DNA from: Thiotrichaceae bacterium
Lineage (GTDB): Bacteria; Pseudomonadota; Gammaproteobacteria; Beggiatoales; Beggiatoaceae
NCBI GenBank assembly: GCA_011391085.1
Contig: JAABRD010000036.1
Span: 1-53,476, forward strand
DNA length: 53,476 nucleotides
Direction: 5' to 3'
The notes beneath the pieces were generated by a model. That model worked only from the letters and a program-made list of their open reading frames with translations, made no database searches and had not been told where the DNA came from. Positions 41,599-50,444 of this stretch are shown here, in pieces; the stretch's first letter is position 1, and each line of letters opens with the position of its first letter. Position numbers and translations under genes: made by a program.

Positions 41599-43149
41599 AT
41601 GAGTATGCTTACCACCATCCTACTGATTATCACACCTCTTATTCTACTGGGCCTCGTTGCAGGTGCCATCCTCTATTACCGCAAATCTCATCAAGCCCAT
41701 TCCACCGCCAATGCCACCTTGGTCAATGACATTGTGCAAACTCTGATGGCCCCAGCCAATATTGAGTCCAAAACGGAACACTTCAAAGCCCTCCATGAAG
41801 CGGTGTACGCCCTGACGCAATTGGAGGAGGACGTGCTTGCTAAAGAAGAAGCCCTTCAACAACTTCAAAAAGGCAATGTGGAACCGGCTAAAAATCTGTT
41901 TGCCAAACGTTTAGAACAGCAAACCACTTCTCCTTCTGTCCCCACCCCACATCCTCAAGCGGCGGCCACGGCCCGTTATCTAGGTGCTTTTGCTTATCTC
42001 ACTAGCACAGTGGAAGCCTTCCGCGCTTATCGGCACGCGGTCAAATTAGACCCTGATCACCCTGACGGTTGGATTCAACTGGGACACCTTCTTAAAACCA
42101 TTGGCGAATGTGAAAAAGCCGCCGATGCCTACGAAAAGGTGTTACAGTGGGCCCAAATCCATCATCATAACAAATATCAAGCGATTGCTTACAACCATTT
42201 AGGCATTCTCTACTGGGCCACCGGCAATTTCCCCAAATGTGAAGAAATGCACCTCAAGAGTTTGGAATTCAACCAACTTCTGGGCCGTAAAAAAGGGATA
42301 GCCAAACAATATGGCAACCTTGCTATTCTCTATTGTTCTCGCGGCGAACACCAAAAAGCTGAACAGATGATTCTCAGTGCGATCAAACTTGATGAAGAGT
42401 TAGACCGTCGCGAAGATTTGGCCAAACAATATGGCCATTTAGGTAGCCTTTACAACACCCAAGGAGACCTCCTAAAAGCCGAACAGATGTTTCGCAAAAG
42501 TCTGGCCATTGAAAACACTCTAAAGAGACGTGATAAGTCCAAAACGGACTTACAACTGGCGGAACTGATGTATATAAAAAGTCTGGAAGTGAGTCAAACG
42601 TTAAGAAGCAAAGACTGCATGACCACTGATTACAGCCAGATAGAAGAAGACTCAATGACCTCTGAAGGCGACCTCGAAGAAGCTGAACAACTTCACTTAC
42701 ACAATCTCGAAAGAGAAACTGCTTTGAAACATAAAGAAGGGATGGCCGAGGAGTATAATCAATTGGGTCTCCTTTACCAAACTCGCGGCGATCTCGACAA
42801 AGCCGAAGAGATGTTTCTCCACAGTTTGGAACAAGAAACTGAACTGAAGAACAAAGTTGGGATGGCCAATCAATATGGTCATTTAGGCATTCTCTACCAC
42901 ACTCGCGGCGACCTCCCCAAAGCCGAAGACATGCTTCTCAAAGCCATTGAATTGGATAAAATTTTGGGTCGTCAAGAGGACCTGGCGAACCACTATGCCA
43001 ATTTGGGCACTGTGTACCGCAAATTGGGCGACGTTGAGAAAACCAAGAGTCTGTATTTGAAGAGTGTGCAGTTGTACCGTAATTTGGGACACTCGAATGC
43101 AGAACTGGTGCAACACTGGTTGGCGAAGCTGGAACGGGGAAGAGGGTAG
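41599..43149 (+). CDS. Membrane-anchored TPR protein
   Basis: A 516-residue protein with one N-terminal transmembrane helix (LTTILLIITPLILLGLVAGA) and a cytoplasmic or periplasmic body of tetratricopeptide repeats. At least eight repeats of the 'QYGHLGILYHTRGDLPKAED MLLKAIELD' type occur from residue 145 on; they belong to the kinesin-light-chain/NPHP3 kind with 40-residue spacing. The repeats around residues 315-370 are degenerate. An upstream TTG (41548) is possible but unsupported. Located after gspD, though not a known Gsp subunit; likely a scaffold protein. Confidence 0.8.
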   Translation: MSMLTTILLIITPLILLGLVAGAILYYRKSHQAHSTANATLVNDIVQTLMAPANIESKTEHFKALHEAVYALTQLEEDVLAKEEALQQLQKGNVEPAKNLFAKRLEQQTTSPSVPTPHPQAAATARYLGAFAYLTSTVEAFRAYRHAVKLDPDHPDGWIQLGHLLKTIGECEKAADAYEKVLQWAQIHHHNKYQAIAYNHLGILYWATGNFPKCEEMHLKSLEFNQLLGRKKGIAKQYGNLAILYCSRGEHQKAEQMILSAIKLDEELDRREDLAKQYGHLGSLYNTQGDLLKAEQMFRKSLAIENTLKRRDKSKTDLQLAELMYIKSLEVSQTLRSKDCMTTDYSQIEEDSMTSEGDLEEAEQLHLHNLERETALKHKEGMAEEYNQLGLLYQTRGDLDKAEEMFLHSLEQETELKNKVGMANQYGHLGILYHTRGDLPKAEDMLLKAIELDKILGRQEDLANHYANLGTVYRKLGDVEKTKSLYLKSVQLYRNLGHSNAELVQHWLAKLERGRG

Positions 43150-43289
43150 TGATTTTAGTGGATAAGGGATTTAGTGGATAGTGGATAGTGGATAGTAGAT
43201 AATCAAATAAATCAAGGCTGGACTAGAGGCTTCAACTGGTGGCAGTGGCATGTCAATCGGCTGAAGCTTTTAGTCCGGTTCCTTTAAAC
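43150..43289. repeat. GTGGATA direct repeats and a family A element
   Basis: 43158-43200 repeats GTGGATAGTGGATA-like units, also seen at 7328-7350, followed by GGACTAGAGGCTTCAAC ... GGCTGAAGCTTTTAGTCCGG. Confidence 0.75.
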
Positions 43290-43397
43290 ACCACCGAAGC
43301 ACTCAACTACTTGGTGGAAAAGAGTCAGAACACGGTAACCTATTTGAAGAATCAGAAACGGTTGCCTGAGACTACGATTACTGACCCGTTGCGTTAA
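43290..43397 (+). pseudogene. Antitoxin C-terminal fragment (duplicate)
   Basis: The frame TTEALNYLVEKSQNTVTYLK, NQKRLPETTITDPLR is nearly the same as residues 33-67 of the antitoxin at 43944. It lacks a start. It is part of a ~275 bp duplicated block (43289-43566 and 44036-44350). Confidence 0.8.
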
Positions 43398-43615
43398 TTT
43401 AGTTGGTTCATCTAATTGGCCAGGCCAATTTGAGAGGTTTTCAAGGTGGGAGGTGTCAACGGGCGATTTTTCAGATAACATAACAAGCTTTAGGAAAACT
43501 AATGGTGTGTACCTGTTCAAAAAAATTTGGTATCTCTCTTGATAACTAAAATCCAAGAGATTACAATCAGATGACGGTTTGAGTTAGGTGGGCAAATAAA
43601 CTGGCCCGCTATTAA

Positions 43616-43954
43616 CATAGCTGTTTTGATGTCTTAATATTACCCTCAAAGACTAAAAACGTACTCACTGCTTATCCGATGATACGTTTTGTGACGGAGA
43701 AAATGTCTCCCGAAATTGTCAGACTGGCGGACTTATATTTGCGACACGGGGCAATTCCTCTCAAAAGTCAAGCTGATGCCTTTCATCTGGCCATTGCGGT
43801 GGTGAACCAGATGGATATTTTACTGACTTGGAACGATAAACATCTTGCCAATGTCAATCGGAAACATCAAGTGACACCAATTAACTTAGCCAATAATTCT
43901 TTACATCCATTAGATATGGTAACTCCGCTGGAGGTGATTAACGATGGTCTTTAA
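43616..43954 (+). pseudogene. PIN-domain toxin, 5' truncated
   Basis: The open frame from 43616 reads VLILPSKTKNVLTAYPMIRF, SPEIVRLADLYLRHGAIPLKSQADAFHLAIAVVNQ and ILLTWNDKHLANVNRKHQ, the second half of a VapC-type PIN nuclease (D in QADAFHLAIA, WN.KH strand). The first acidic motif (xLDxxxF) and about 60 residues are missing. An ATG-started reading begins at 43679 but would lack the same part. The stop overlaps the downstream antitoxin start (43944). Confidence 0.75.
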
Positions 43955-44147
43955 AACGACAGAACCATTTTTTTCGAAAGCCCAATTAGAAGTTTGGGAA
44001 TGGAAACAAACGTTGGCGGAAGAGACTCAACATTTGACCACCGCCGAAGCACTCAACTACTTGGTGGAAAAGAGTCAAAAGACGGTAGCCTATTTGAAGA
44101 ATCAGAAACGGTTGCCGGAGACTACGATTACCGACCCGTTGCGTTAA
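43944..44147 (+). CDS. Small antitoxin-like protein after the PIN relic
   Basis: A 67-residue protein, MVFKTTEPFFSKAQLEVWEW to DPLR. Its first half overlaps the PIN relic's 3' end by 11 bases, the second half is the sequence duplicated at 43290-43397. Helical and charged throughout. Role as antitoxin is inferred from position. Confidence 0.58.
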   Translation: MVFKTTEPFFSKAQLEVWEWKQTLAEETQHLTTAEALNYLVEKSQKTVAYLKNQKRLPETTITDPLR

Positions 44148-44567
44148 TTTGGTTGATTCATCTAATTGGCCAGGCCATTTTGACCAGTTTTCAAGGTGGG
44201 AGGTATCAACGGGCGAAGTGCCACTTTTTATCAGTGACTCAGTTTCAAAGAGTTTTCCTAAATTTTCAAGGTTTAGGAAAACTCATGGCGTGTACTTTAT
44301 CAAAAAATTTTGGTGGCCCTCTTGACAATTAAAATTCAAGGCATTATTATACAAAGGTATCTAAAATCTTTAGAAACTCTAATTGAACCTATAATGGAGT
44401 GTTAGATTTTGTCTTTAGCTGATGGATATTTTTAAGAATACCTAATATTATCCCTGAATAATTAACTTTAGGATGGGTATTTATTTGTAAAATTGATGCT
44501 TTGCGTCATGGAATGCCGCTATTCTATTAGGCTTTCCGCTGTTATACCGCAGAAATGCGGTAATTAA
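44148..44567. repeat. Second copy of duplicated block and small palindromes
   Basis: To about 44350 this repeats 43398-43566 (with TTGGCCAGGCCA, CAAGGTGGGAGGT, TTTAGGAAAACT), with about 40 extra bases including TTTTCCTAAA...TTTAGGAAAA. 44545-44590 has ACCGCAGAAATGCGGT and GCCGCATTTAAGCGG hairpins. No gene. Confidence 0.7.
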
Positions 44568-45245
44568 ATGCCGCATTTAAGCGGTCCAACAATTAGTGTC
44601 ATGGTGAAAAACATGAAGAAATTTAACATGAAGAAGTTAATATTAAGTGATGTGTCTCTTGGCATAGTTGGAGTAATTGTGGTCGTTTGGATACTATTAT
44701 GCACCTTCTGCGTGAAAGATACCTCCTGTACCGCTACAAGCAACCTGAACAATTTGTTGCTTTTTTTTACCTTTGTCGTTCTTGTTTTTTACACGAACGA
44801 AACAAATCTTCTGAGAGAAGAGGCTCAAAAACAGAATATCACGGCTATCAGGCCAGTTGTGATTCCATATTTTAAGGAAAACGTTGTTTTAGCTAGAAAT
44901 AAAGCTAATGGAATAGCCGTTAATATTTATCTTCTGGAACTGGAACGGAATGAAGTCAAAAACCAGTTCAAGTTTTCTGGGCAAGATATTAACCCGTTTG
45001 CATTGGCACTTAATGACCAATTTAGTTTTAGTCGTGATAGCCTTAAAGAATGTGACTCATCACATATCAAAGTGCTATTGCCTTACACTTCAAAACTCAT
45101 TGACACTATTACTCAACATAAAAATGGCGTCGTTGTTTGCCTCGTCTATTCGGATTTAGATGATAGAAGATACTATACGGTCGCATATGCAAGCCCCGGA
45201 AGCACCACATTTGATAACAGACTTGAGTTCGGAAAACTCGACTAG
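44568..45245 (+). CDS. Two-helix membrane protein of unknown function
   Basis: A 225-residue protein. After a Lys-rich N-terminus come two transmembrane helices (VSLGIVGVIVVVWILLCTFC and LNNLLLFFTFVVLVFY), then a short coiled region (NETNLLREEAQKQN) and a soluble beta-rich domain (AIRPVVIPYFKENVVLARNKANGIAVNIYLLELE to RLEFGKLD). This 'two helices plus ITAIRPVVxPY' plan recurs in uncharacterised bacterial membrane proteins. Starts at 44601 and 44613 are equally plausible; none has a clear ribosome site. Confidence 0.6.
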   Translation: MPHLSGPTISVMVKNMKKFNMKKLILSDVSLGIVGVIVVVWILLCTFCVKDTSCTATSNLNNLLLFFTFVVLVFYTNETNLLREEAQKQNITAIRPVVIPYFKENVVLARNKANGIAVNIYLLELERNEVKNQFKFSGQDINPFALALNDQFSFSRDSLKECDSSHIKVLLPYTSKLIDTITQHKNGVVVCLVYSDLDDRRYYTVAYASPGSTTFDNRLEFGKLD

Positions 45246-45307
45246 CCATATTCGTTGTTGACCTGCCCGTTGTTAGTGTAGAAATCAACTACAGGAACAA
45301 AGCCCAC

Positions 45308-45388
45308 GTAGGTTGGAGTGAGCTTTGCCGACTCCAATAAACTTCGACACCGCGGGGTCAGAGTCTGCAATGTTTATTCCAACCTACA
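45308..45388. repeat. GTAGGTTGG inverted repeat element, long form
   Basis: GTAGGTTGGAGTGAGCTTTG left, TTTATTCCAACCTAC right. Core includes a GACACCGCGGGGTCAGAG imperfect palindrome. Shares ends with the element at 15598-15656. Confidence 0.75.
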
Positions 45389-45450
45389 TCACTGCATTAC
45401 TGCCCATTTAACAATTTTGTTTAACATTCAAGCTAGGAGGAAAAAAACTG

Positions 45451-46233
45451 ATGAACCACCAGAAATTCTCTAACCCGCTATGGGTGATAATTTTTCTATT
45501 ACTCTGCTGTCAATGGTCACAACCCGCTTCAGCATTTTGGGGAGGAGGTACAACAACCAAGATTATCAAATGGTTGGGGAAAATTGAAGGGGCACTCCCT
45601 GAAACTCAAATTGACGAGTTAGCCCGTATGATACAGAAAACGGGCGACTTGAAGCAGGTTAAGACCTTGATAGGCAAAATGAACTTGCCAGAAACGGTGT
45701 TAGAAGACACCTACATGAGAATCGCCCTTGCCCAAAGAAAATTGGATAAGGTAGAAGCCGAAAAAATGTTCACCAACCTCAGTGGCGTGCCAGGTTTTAG
45801 ACATAATCTCAGTATTATCAGTGGCGTTGCCGAGGCTGGCACTAAAGGAGCCTTGCATGAACTCAGAGTAGCCAATCAAGCGAAAGAATATGGCTTTGAT
45901 GTGTTATCCATTCGCAAATTGTTTGACGACGGGATTAAGAGTCATACCACTGATATAGACTTGCTTCTCAAGAAAGGAGAGAGAACCTTTGTCATAGAAA
46001 GCAAGGCTTATGATTCTGTTCCCAACACCGACAAAATGCTGGGTGACGCTCAGACTTTACTAGAATATGCAAAACAGGCAAAAAATGAAAAAGTCACTCC
46101 AGTGTTCTTATTTACCAACGAACCATCTCAAACTTTGAGGACGTTATTACAAAATAAGGGAGTACAGATAATTGTCGGTACCCCTGAATCACAAATCACT
46201 GAACTGAAACTGCTTGCGGAGATATTACAATGA
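45451..46233 (+). CDS. Secreted PD-(D/E)XK nuclease-like protein
   Basis: A 260-residue protein with a clear signal peptide (residues 1-29, ...SQPASA). Residues 35-125 are helical (LPETQIDELARMIQKTGDLK). From residue 130 comes a restriction-endonuclease-like domain: GALHELRVANQAKEYGFDVL (helix with Glu), TTDIDLLLKKGERTFVIESKAY (the D...E-x-K pattern at about residues 167-187) and TPVFLFTNEPSQTLRTLLQN. TAGGAGG lies ahead of the ATG. Its stop overlaps the next gene's ATG (46230-46233), so the pair is translationally coupled. An exported nuclease points to a toxin acting in the envelope or on other cells; nucleolytic activity is not proven. Confidence 0.75.
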   Translation: MNHQKFSNPLWVIIFLLLCCQWSQPASAFWGGGTTTKIIKWLGKIEGALPETQIDELARMIQKTGDLKQVKTLIGKMNLPETVLEDTYMRIALAQRKLDKVEAEKMFTNLSGVPGFRHNLSIISGVAEAGTKGALHELRVANQAKEYGFDVLSIRKLFDDGIKSHTTDIDLLLKKGERTFVIESKAYDSVPNTDKMLGDAQTLLEYAKQAKNEKVTPVFLFTNEPSQTLRTLLQNKGVQIIVGTPESQITELKLLAEILQ

Positions 46234-47669
46234 ACAAAATCATCTGTTGGTTCTTCAGTCTGGTCTTGTTATTCGTGGTTATTTCCCCCTGTTATGCGGG
46301 AGAAGTAGCGACGTTTGAAAGTTTCTATACTGAATCCAGTAGTTGGTTAGGGTTTGTTTTGGCGTTAATGGGCGCGGTAATAATAGGCGCGATAGTATAT
46401 TTCACTGGGGGTGCAGGTAGTCCTTTTGTGGCAGGCCCCGCAGCCACTATTGGTACTTATATAGGTACGTTCCTCGGCTATTCGGGTGTAGTAGCAACCA
46501 ATGTAGGACTTGCCTTACTAGGTGGTGGGGCAATTGCCGCAGGTGGGTTAGGAATGGCTGGTGGTGCCGCCTTACTTACGGCCGTTTTAACATTTGGAAC
46601 AGAAATTGTGTTTGATTACACTGTAAACAAAATTTCTACTGCTTACAGTCAAGCCCAATTTGTTGAACAAAGTAAGCAAATGACCACGTTACCTCTTCCT
46701 ATAAATACCGATGGCCCTGATGTTTATGAAGAGGCAATGGAACAATTGAAACAGATAGACACTCAAGCACCTTATTCTAGCCCTCACAATCAAAACTTAA
46801 TTGATGCCGCTTTTCAAAAAGTTCGTATCAGCAATTTTGAGAAGTTAAATGATCAGGAACGAATACAGTTGTATACTTTCTCGGCGTTGTTGGCCATGTT
46901 AAAAAATGACTATGTTGAAGCCAAAACTTGGGCCGACCGCGCAATTGGACTAGCTAGAAATGTCCAAGTGAAAAGAACCTTGCCCGCGCTCATTTATGCA
47001 GCCAGCAGTTTGTATGAACCAGGGATTGATATTAGTATCATCACTCAAAATTACTTCAATTATGCCATATTAGCTGAACCGGATAATCCTCTTATTCCAT
47101 TGATGTTTGCGGTTTATCTGGATAGAATCATGTACCGGTTTAATGATGGACTGGCTAAGGAACACCACCTGAGAGAATTGGTTGAGATTGCGAGTAGAAA
47201 AGAACTGGGAAAACAAGCGACGTTGTCTCTCATTCTCATTGCCGTCAGGTACTTTACCAGATTAAAATTAGAACAACAAGCGATTTCCTCACTGTCGACT
47301 ACTCAAAACATGACCGTGAAGAATAGCCCTAAAACACTAACTACGGTGAAAGACTCGTTGGCCTCTTATGGTAAACTGCTCATTGGTACTAACAGAGTAT
47401 TGGAAAATTTGACGAGTCTCCCGTTAGAGAAAGAAGATAAACAAAAAGCACAGGATTTTTGGAATCTCTATTCTCAATATGAGCGCGACAAAACCCGGCT
47501 TGACGGCATGGTAGCAAACTTGGAAAGCTATCAAAATAGTCTCCAGCCTAAGACATCTACCCAAAGTTATGATGCGACAGATATGACTCAATCCAATTAT
47601 CCGTTGTTTATCGGCGGGACACTTTTGTTGAGTGTATTGGTGGTATTAGGATTACGGAAGTTTCGTTAA
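46230..47669 (+). CDS. Glycine-rich membrane protein with TPR-like region
   Basis: A 479-residue protein coupled to the nuclease-like gene. It has a signal peptide or first helix (to residue 23, CYAGEV), then three or four Gly/Ala-rich hydrophobic segments (WLGFVLALMGAVIIGAIVYF, GLALLGGGAIAAGGLGMAGG and beyond) like pore-forming or bilayer-inserting glycine-zipper stretches, a helical TPR-like region (residues 190-330) and a C-terminal helix (LFIGGTLLLSVLVVLGLRKFR). I know no named family. It could be the membrane conduit, anchor or immunity for the secreted nuclease. Confidence 0.62.
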   Translation: MNKIICWFFSLVLLFVVISPCYAGEVATFESFYTESSSWLGFVLALMGAVIIGAIVYFTGGAGSPFVAGPAATIGTYIGTFLGYSGVVATNVGLALLGGGAIAAGGLGMAGGAALLTAVLTFGTEIVFDYTVNKISTAYSQAQFVEQSKQMTTLPLPINTDGPDVYEEAMEQLKQIDTQAPYSSPHNQNLIDAAFQKVRISNFEKLNDQERIQLYTFSALLAMLKNDYVEAKTWADRAIGLARNVQVKRTLPALIYAASSLYEPGIDISIITQNYFNYAILAEPDNPLIPLMFAVYLDRIMYRFNDGLAKEHHLRELVEIASRKELGKQATLSLILIAVRYFTRLKLEQQAISSLSTTQNMTVKNSPKTLTTVKDSLASYGKLLIGTNRVLENLTSLPLEKEDKQKAQDFWNLYSQYERDKTRLDGMVANLESYQNSLQPKTSTQSYDATDMTQSNYPLFIGGTLLLSVLVVLGLRKFR

Positions 47670-47689
47670 TTGTTCTTGTTCTCACGCAA

Positions 47690-47929
47690 TGCGTCAATGC
47701 TATTAAGTGAAACAGCGCAGAACTAAGACCCTGTACTATTTGACCTAACTTAAAGGTATTGATGCGGGGTGGGGGAATATAGAATGGTCAGAACTATAGT
47801 GAAACCCCTCCTCAATGGCAAAAAAGTTGAGGAGTTTCGCCACGTTCTGCCCCTCTTACCTTCACTATCCACTAAGAACAGTGACTTGATCCCGAACCGA
47901 ATAAATAACTTAACCACTAATCACCCCTC
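47690..47929. other. Spacer with one hairpin
   Basis: CCCCTCCTCAATGGC...GTTGAGGAG (47807-47836) can pair. Nothing else seen. Confidence 0.45.
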
Positions 47930-48550
47930 ATGCGTCCTCAACCAATCTCTAAATCAATTCCGTTATTAGCTGAAATTAACCACTTGACTAAAACCAGCCC
48001 GCCCGAAGCCATTGCGAGGATTTCCAAGAATGCCAAAGTCTTGTGTAACGATGCCGTTACACTTCAACAGGAAGGCTATTTGGCAGAAGCGGTCGAATGC
48101 TTGGTCAAAGCGAGTTCTCTGACACCTCATGACTTACCCCTCCTAGAAGAAACTATCAATCTTTGTTTAATGGCTGGTAAGTATCATCAAGCCCAACAAC
48201 TCTTGACGACCTATTCTCAATTATCTCCTCAGCAACCCCATGTCTTTGGAGAAACCCTCCAGCAAGTGATTACGGTCATGGAGGAACAACAGATAACGGA
48301 GAGTGAGATAGAACCACTTATTAACACCACGAGGTCAGTACTACATCATCACCACCCTGATAGTTCTTATCACCTTGAGATGTTAGTGCTAGAGGATGAA
48401 ACGGCTAAATGGATTCACTATGGGGTAATGCTTCATGATTTATCCGTAGAGGAGGTTGCAGAATTGACCTTTGAATTAGCCGAAGCCTTGATACCATATC
48501 AGACGGTTACTGACCATTTTGTACCTGCGTTTCATCTGGTAGAAGAATAA
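47930..48550 (+). CDS. TPR-like partner of the HEPN protein
   Basis: A 206-residue helical protein. Residues 40-110 (DAVTLQQEGYLAEAVECLVK, LCLMAGKYHQAQQLLTTYSQL) read as two tetratricopeptide repeats; residues 120-206 are helical with LHDLSVEEVAELTFELAEAL. The gene is six bases before the HEPN gene and shares its direction; together they resemble the two-component sensor/HEPN arrangement of RNase TA modules, but the partner is not a MNT nucleotidyltransferase. Confidence 0.55.
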   Translation: MRPQPISKSIPLLAEINHLTKTSPPEAIARISKNAKVLCNDAVTLQQEGYLAEAVECLVKASSLTPHDLPLLEETINLCLMAGKYHQAQQLLTTYSQLSPQQPHVFGETLQQVITVMEEQQITESEIEPLINTTRSVLHHHHPDSSYHLEMLVLEDETAKWIHYGVMLHDLSVEEVAELTFELAEALIPYQTVTDHFVPAFHLVEE

Positions 48551-48556
48551 ATTATT

Positions 48557-48922
48557 ATGGCACCTATTGAATTTCTCACTGCGGCCCAAGAATTAAACCA
48601 AGGTCATCGTGAAATCGACTATCGTAACGCGACCAGCCGGGCTTATTATATGGTTTATCACTTATGTGTTAACTTATTAAAATCTTTAGCTATAGAAATA
48701 CCTCCTGCGGGTTCTCACGACAAAATTATTCGGGCCTTCCAAGCACAGCACGATAAACGTTTATGTGCTTTGGGTAATATTTTGGCACAGTTAAGAGAAT
48801 CTCGGGTCTTAGCAGACTATAAACTGGACAAACCCTTTCCGGCTAGTGAAGCACGAAAGGTCATTGCTATAGCCAAGAAAATTCCAGAACGAATTGCGGC
48901 GGTGCAAACTTCACAGAAATAG
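48557..48922 (+). CDS. HEPN-domain protein
   Basis: A 121-residue helical protein. The segment YRNATSRAYYMVYHLCVNLL is the HEPN hallmark: R28 and H35 give the R-x6-H RNase motif preceded by a polar residue. The four-helix plan (FLTAAQELNQG, above, KIIRAFQAQHD, ARKVIAIAKKIPERIAAV) is complete. HEPN proteins are often metal-independent RNases in TA and antiviral systems, but many only bind. Partner is the upstream TPR-like gene. Confidence 0.75.
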   Translation: MAPIEFLTAAQELNQGHREIDYRNATSRAYYMVYHLCVNLLKSLAIEIPPAGSHDKIIRAFQAQHDKRLCALGNILAQLRESRVLADYKLDKPFPASEARKVIAIAKKIPERIAAVQTSQK

Positions 48923-48958
48923 AAGTGGAACAGGTGGGATGATTCCTGGTTCCCACAT

Positions 48959-49096
48959 GATGCGTCTCATGTTGCGGTAGCCACCGTAGCTAAAGCCGAT
49001 GCGATTGTTTCTTGGAACTTCAAACACATCGTGAGACTTGATAAAATGAAAGCCTATAACCAAGTTAACCAGTTTTACATGGTTATGGTATATTAA
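48959..49096 (+). pseudogene. PIN-domain toxin, C-terminal fragment
   Basis: The frame reads DASHVAVATVAKADAIVSWN, FKHIVRLDKMKAYNQVNQF to a TAA at 49094: the last third of a VapC-type nuclease (D-x-x-H-V-A-x-A and SWNFKH). The first two thirds are gone. The small gene at 49127 is its expected antitoxin neighbour. Confidence 0.72.
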
Positions 49097-49126
49097 CTAT
49101 TATTTCCCCACGAGAGGTATATTTCG

Positions 49127-49324
49127 ATGACCCCGACCCCGATTGAAAAAGAGTTTGATTGCCTAGCCTTCAAGCGTGAGGCGCAACTCAAAATTTACGA
49201 GAAAATTAAAGACATGACGGCTGCCGAACAAGCAACTTACTTTCAACAAGCCGTGGAATCTGGCCCGTTTGCGGAATTGTGGAAATCGTTTCGTCAATCG
49301 ACGAAAGTGACTTCTCATTCTTGA
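49127..49324 (+). CDS. Antitoxin-like partner of the PIN fragment
   Basis: A 65-residue acidic protein: EKEFDCLAFKREAQLKIYEK, DMTAAEQATYFQQAVESGPF. The F-D-C-L-x-F-K-x-x-A-Q pattern is the antitoxin that accompanies the PIN type seen just upstream. GAGAGG is ahead of the ATG. Its toxin is decayed. Confidence 0.68.
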   Translation: MTPTPIEKEFDCLAFKREAQLKIYEKIKDMTAAEQATYFQQAVESGPFAELWKSFRQSTKVTSHS

Positions 49325-49492
49325 CGTGGACAACGGCAGATGACCCTAGCGAACCCCCTCTGCATTGGCAGTACGATTGAGGTATTTCGCTAGTTTTTAT
49401 ACAATCCCAACTCGCCTCTGTCACCCACGGCATTCCCACGCAAGCGCGTGGGAACGAGACATTTTTCTATTAACCCATTCTCCATTAATCCT

Positions 49493-50443
49493 TTAACCCA
49501 CAACTTCCCCAAAATAGTTCCCCGCAATCTGTTTATGCACTTCCCCAAATCCAATTTGCAAGTCGTCAATGAACTTATGCAAACCTTGATAAGCCAGTTC
49601 TCGCACATTGGCCGCTTGCACTTGACGTTGCAAATGACTGAGAGTACGACGCGGGGAATCGTTTTTGGGAAGACCTGATAGGCGGTTTTCGACCATCCCT
49701 AAACAAAAGAAGACGGACCTGGGAAACTCGTGATCTTGTAACAAAAATTTTAACACGTCCGCACCTTTCACCCGCGTCCGCACATGTTGACGATACATTT
49801 GATAGGCCGTTAAGGACTTTAACACACTCATCCATTGAATGTTGTAAAAGGGACTCAGTTTAATATTAGACTCTTCACTGCCTTGGGAGAACAGGTTAGC
49901 CGAACGCACATCCAAAGTTCGCGAAGTCATATCGGCCCGTTCCAAATAGCTACCCAGCAGGAAAAAATTATAGGCCGCATCGTGACTCATGGCCCCCATC
50001 AGAATGCCGGTGAACTGTTGACATCCCAAAATCACCTGTTTGAGGAAATCATAACGGTTGCTTTTGGTCAAACCATTGGCCTCCTCTTCCTTGACAAACA
50101 AGTATAAATTATTGAGTTGTTCCCAGGCTTCCTTGGGAAAAATTTCGCGAGTGGTACGCATGTTCTCGCGGGCCTGGGCCAAGGAACTGTGGATAGAACT
50201 GGAGTTGCGCGAATCGTCTAGCAGGAAGTTCATCACATTGTCTTCCGTATGTTCCTGATGGAGTTCATAAAACAGTTTATTACTCCCCATGATAGTAATC
50301 ATAGGTTCCCAACCAAAGGTTCTGCCGATAGTGGGGAGGTCAAGTAACAAATGAGTGTTAACATTGACCATGCGGGCAGTGTCTTCAGCACGTTCTAGGT
50401 AACGTGCCAGCCAGTAAATATTTTTAGCGACGCGAGATAACAT
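49493..50443 (-). CDS. Alpha-E domain protein (DUF403)
   Basis: A 316-residue all-helical protein starting MLSRVAKNIYWLARYLERAEDTARMV, the alpha-E/DUF403 signature, with later QHVRTRVKGADVLKFLLQDHEFPRSVFFCLGMVE. This family always sits with a circularly permuted ATP-grasp and a transglutaminase, both present here, in a conserved set thought to make or modify a peptide. The stop of the ATP-grasp gene is one base before this ATG, so translation is coupled. A longer ORF start (50491) would overlap that gene. Confidence 0.92.
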   Translation of the reverse strand: MLSRVAKNIYWLARYLERAEDTARMVNVNTHLLLDLPTIGRTFGWEPMITIMGSNKLFYELHQEHTEDNVMNFLLDDSRNSSSIHSSLAQARENMRTTREIFPKEAWEQLNNLYLFVKEEEANGLTKSNRYDFLKQVILGCQQFTGILMGAMSHDAAYNFFLLGSYLERADMTSRTLDVRSANLFSQGSEESNIKLSPFYNIQWMSVLKSLTAYQMYRQHVRTRVKGADVLKFLLQDHEFPRSVFFCLGMVENRLSGLPKNDSPRRTLSHLQRQVQAANVRELAYQGLHKFIDDLQIGFGEVHKQIAGNYFGEVVG

Positions 50444-50444
50444 G

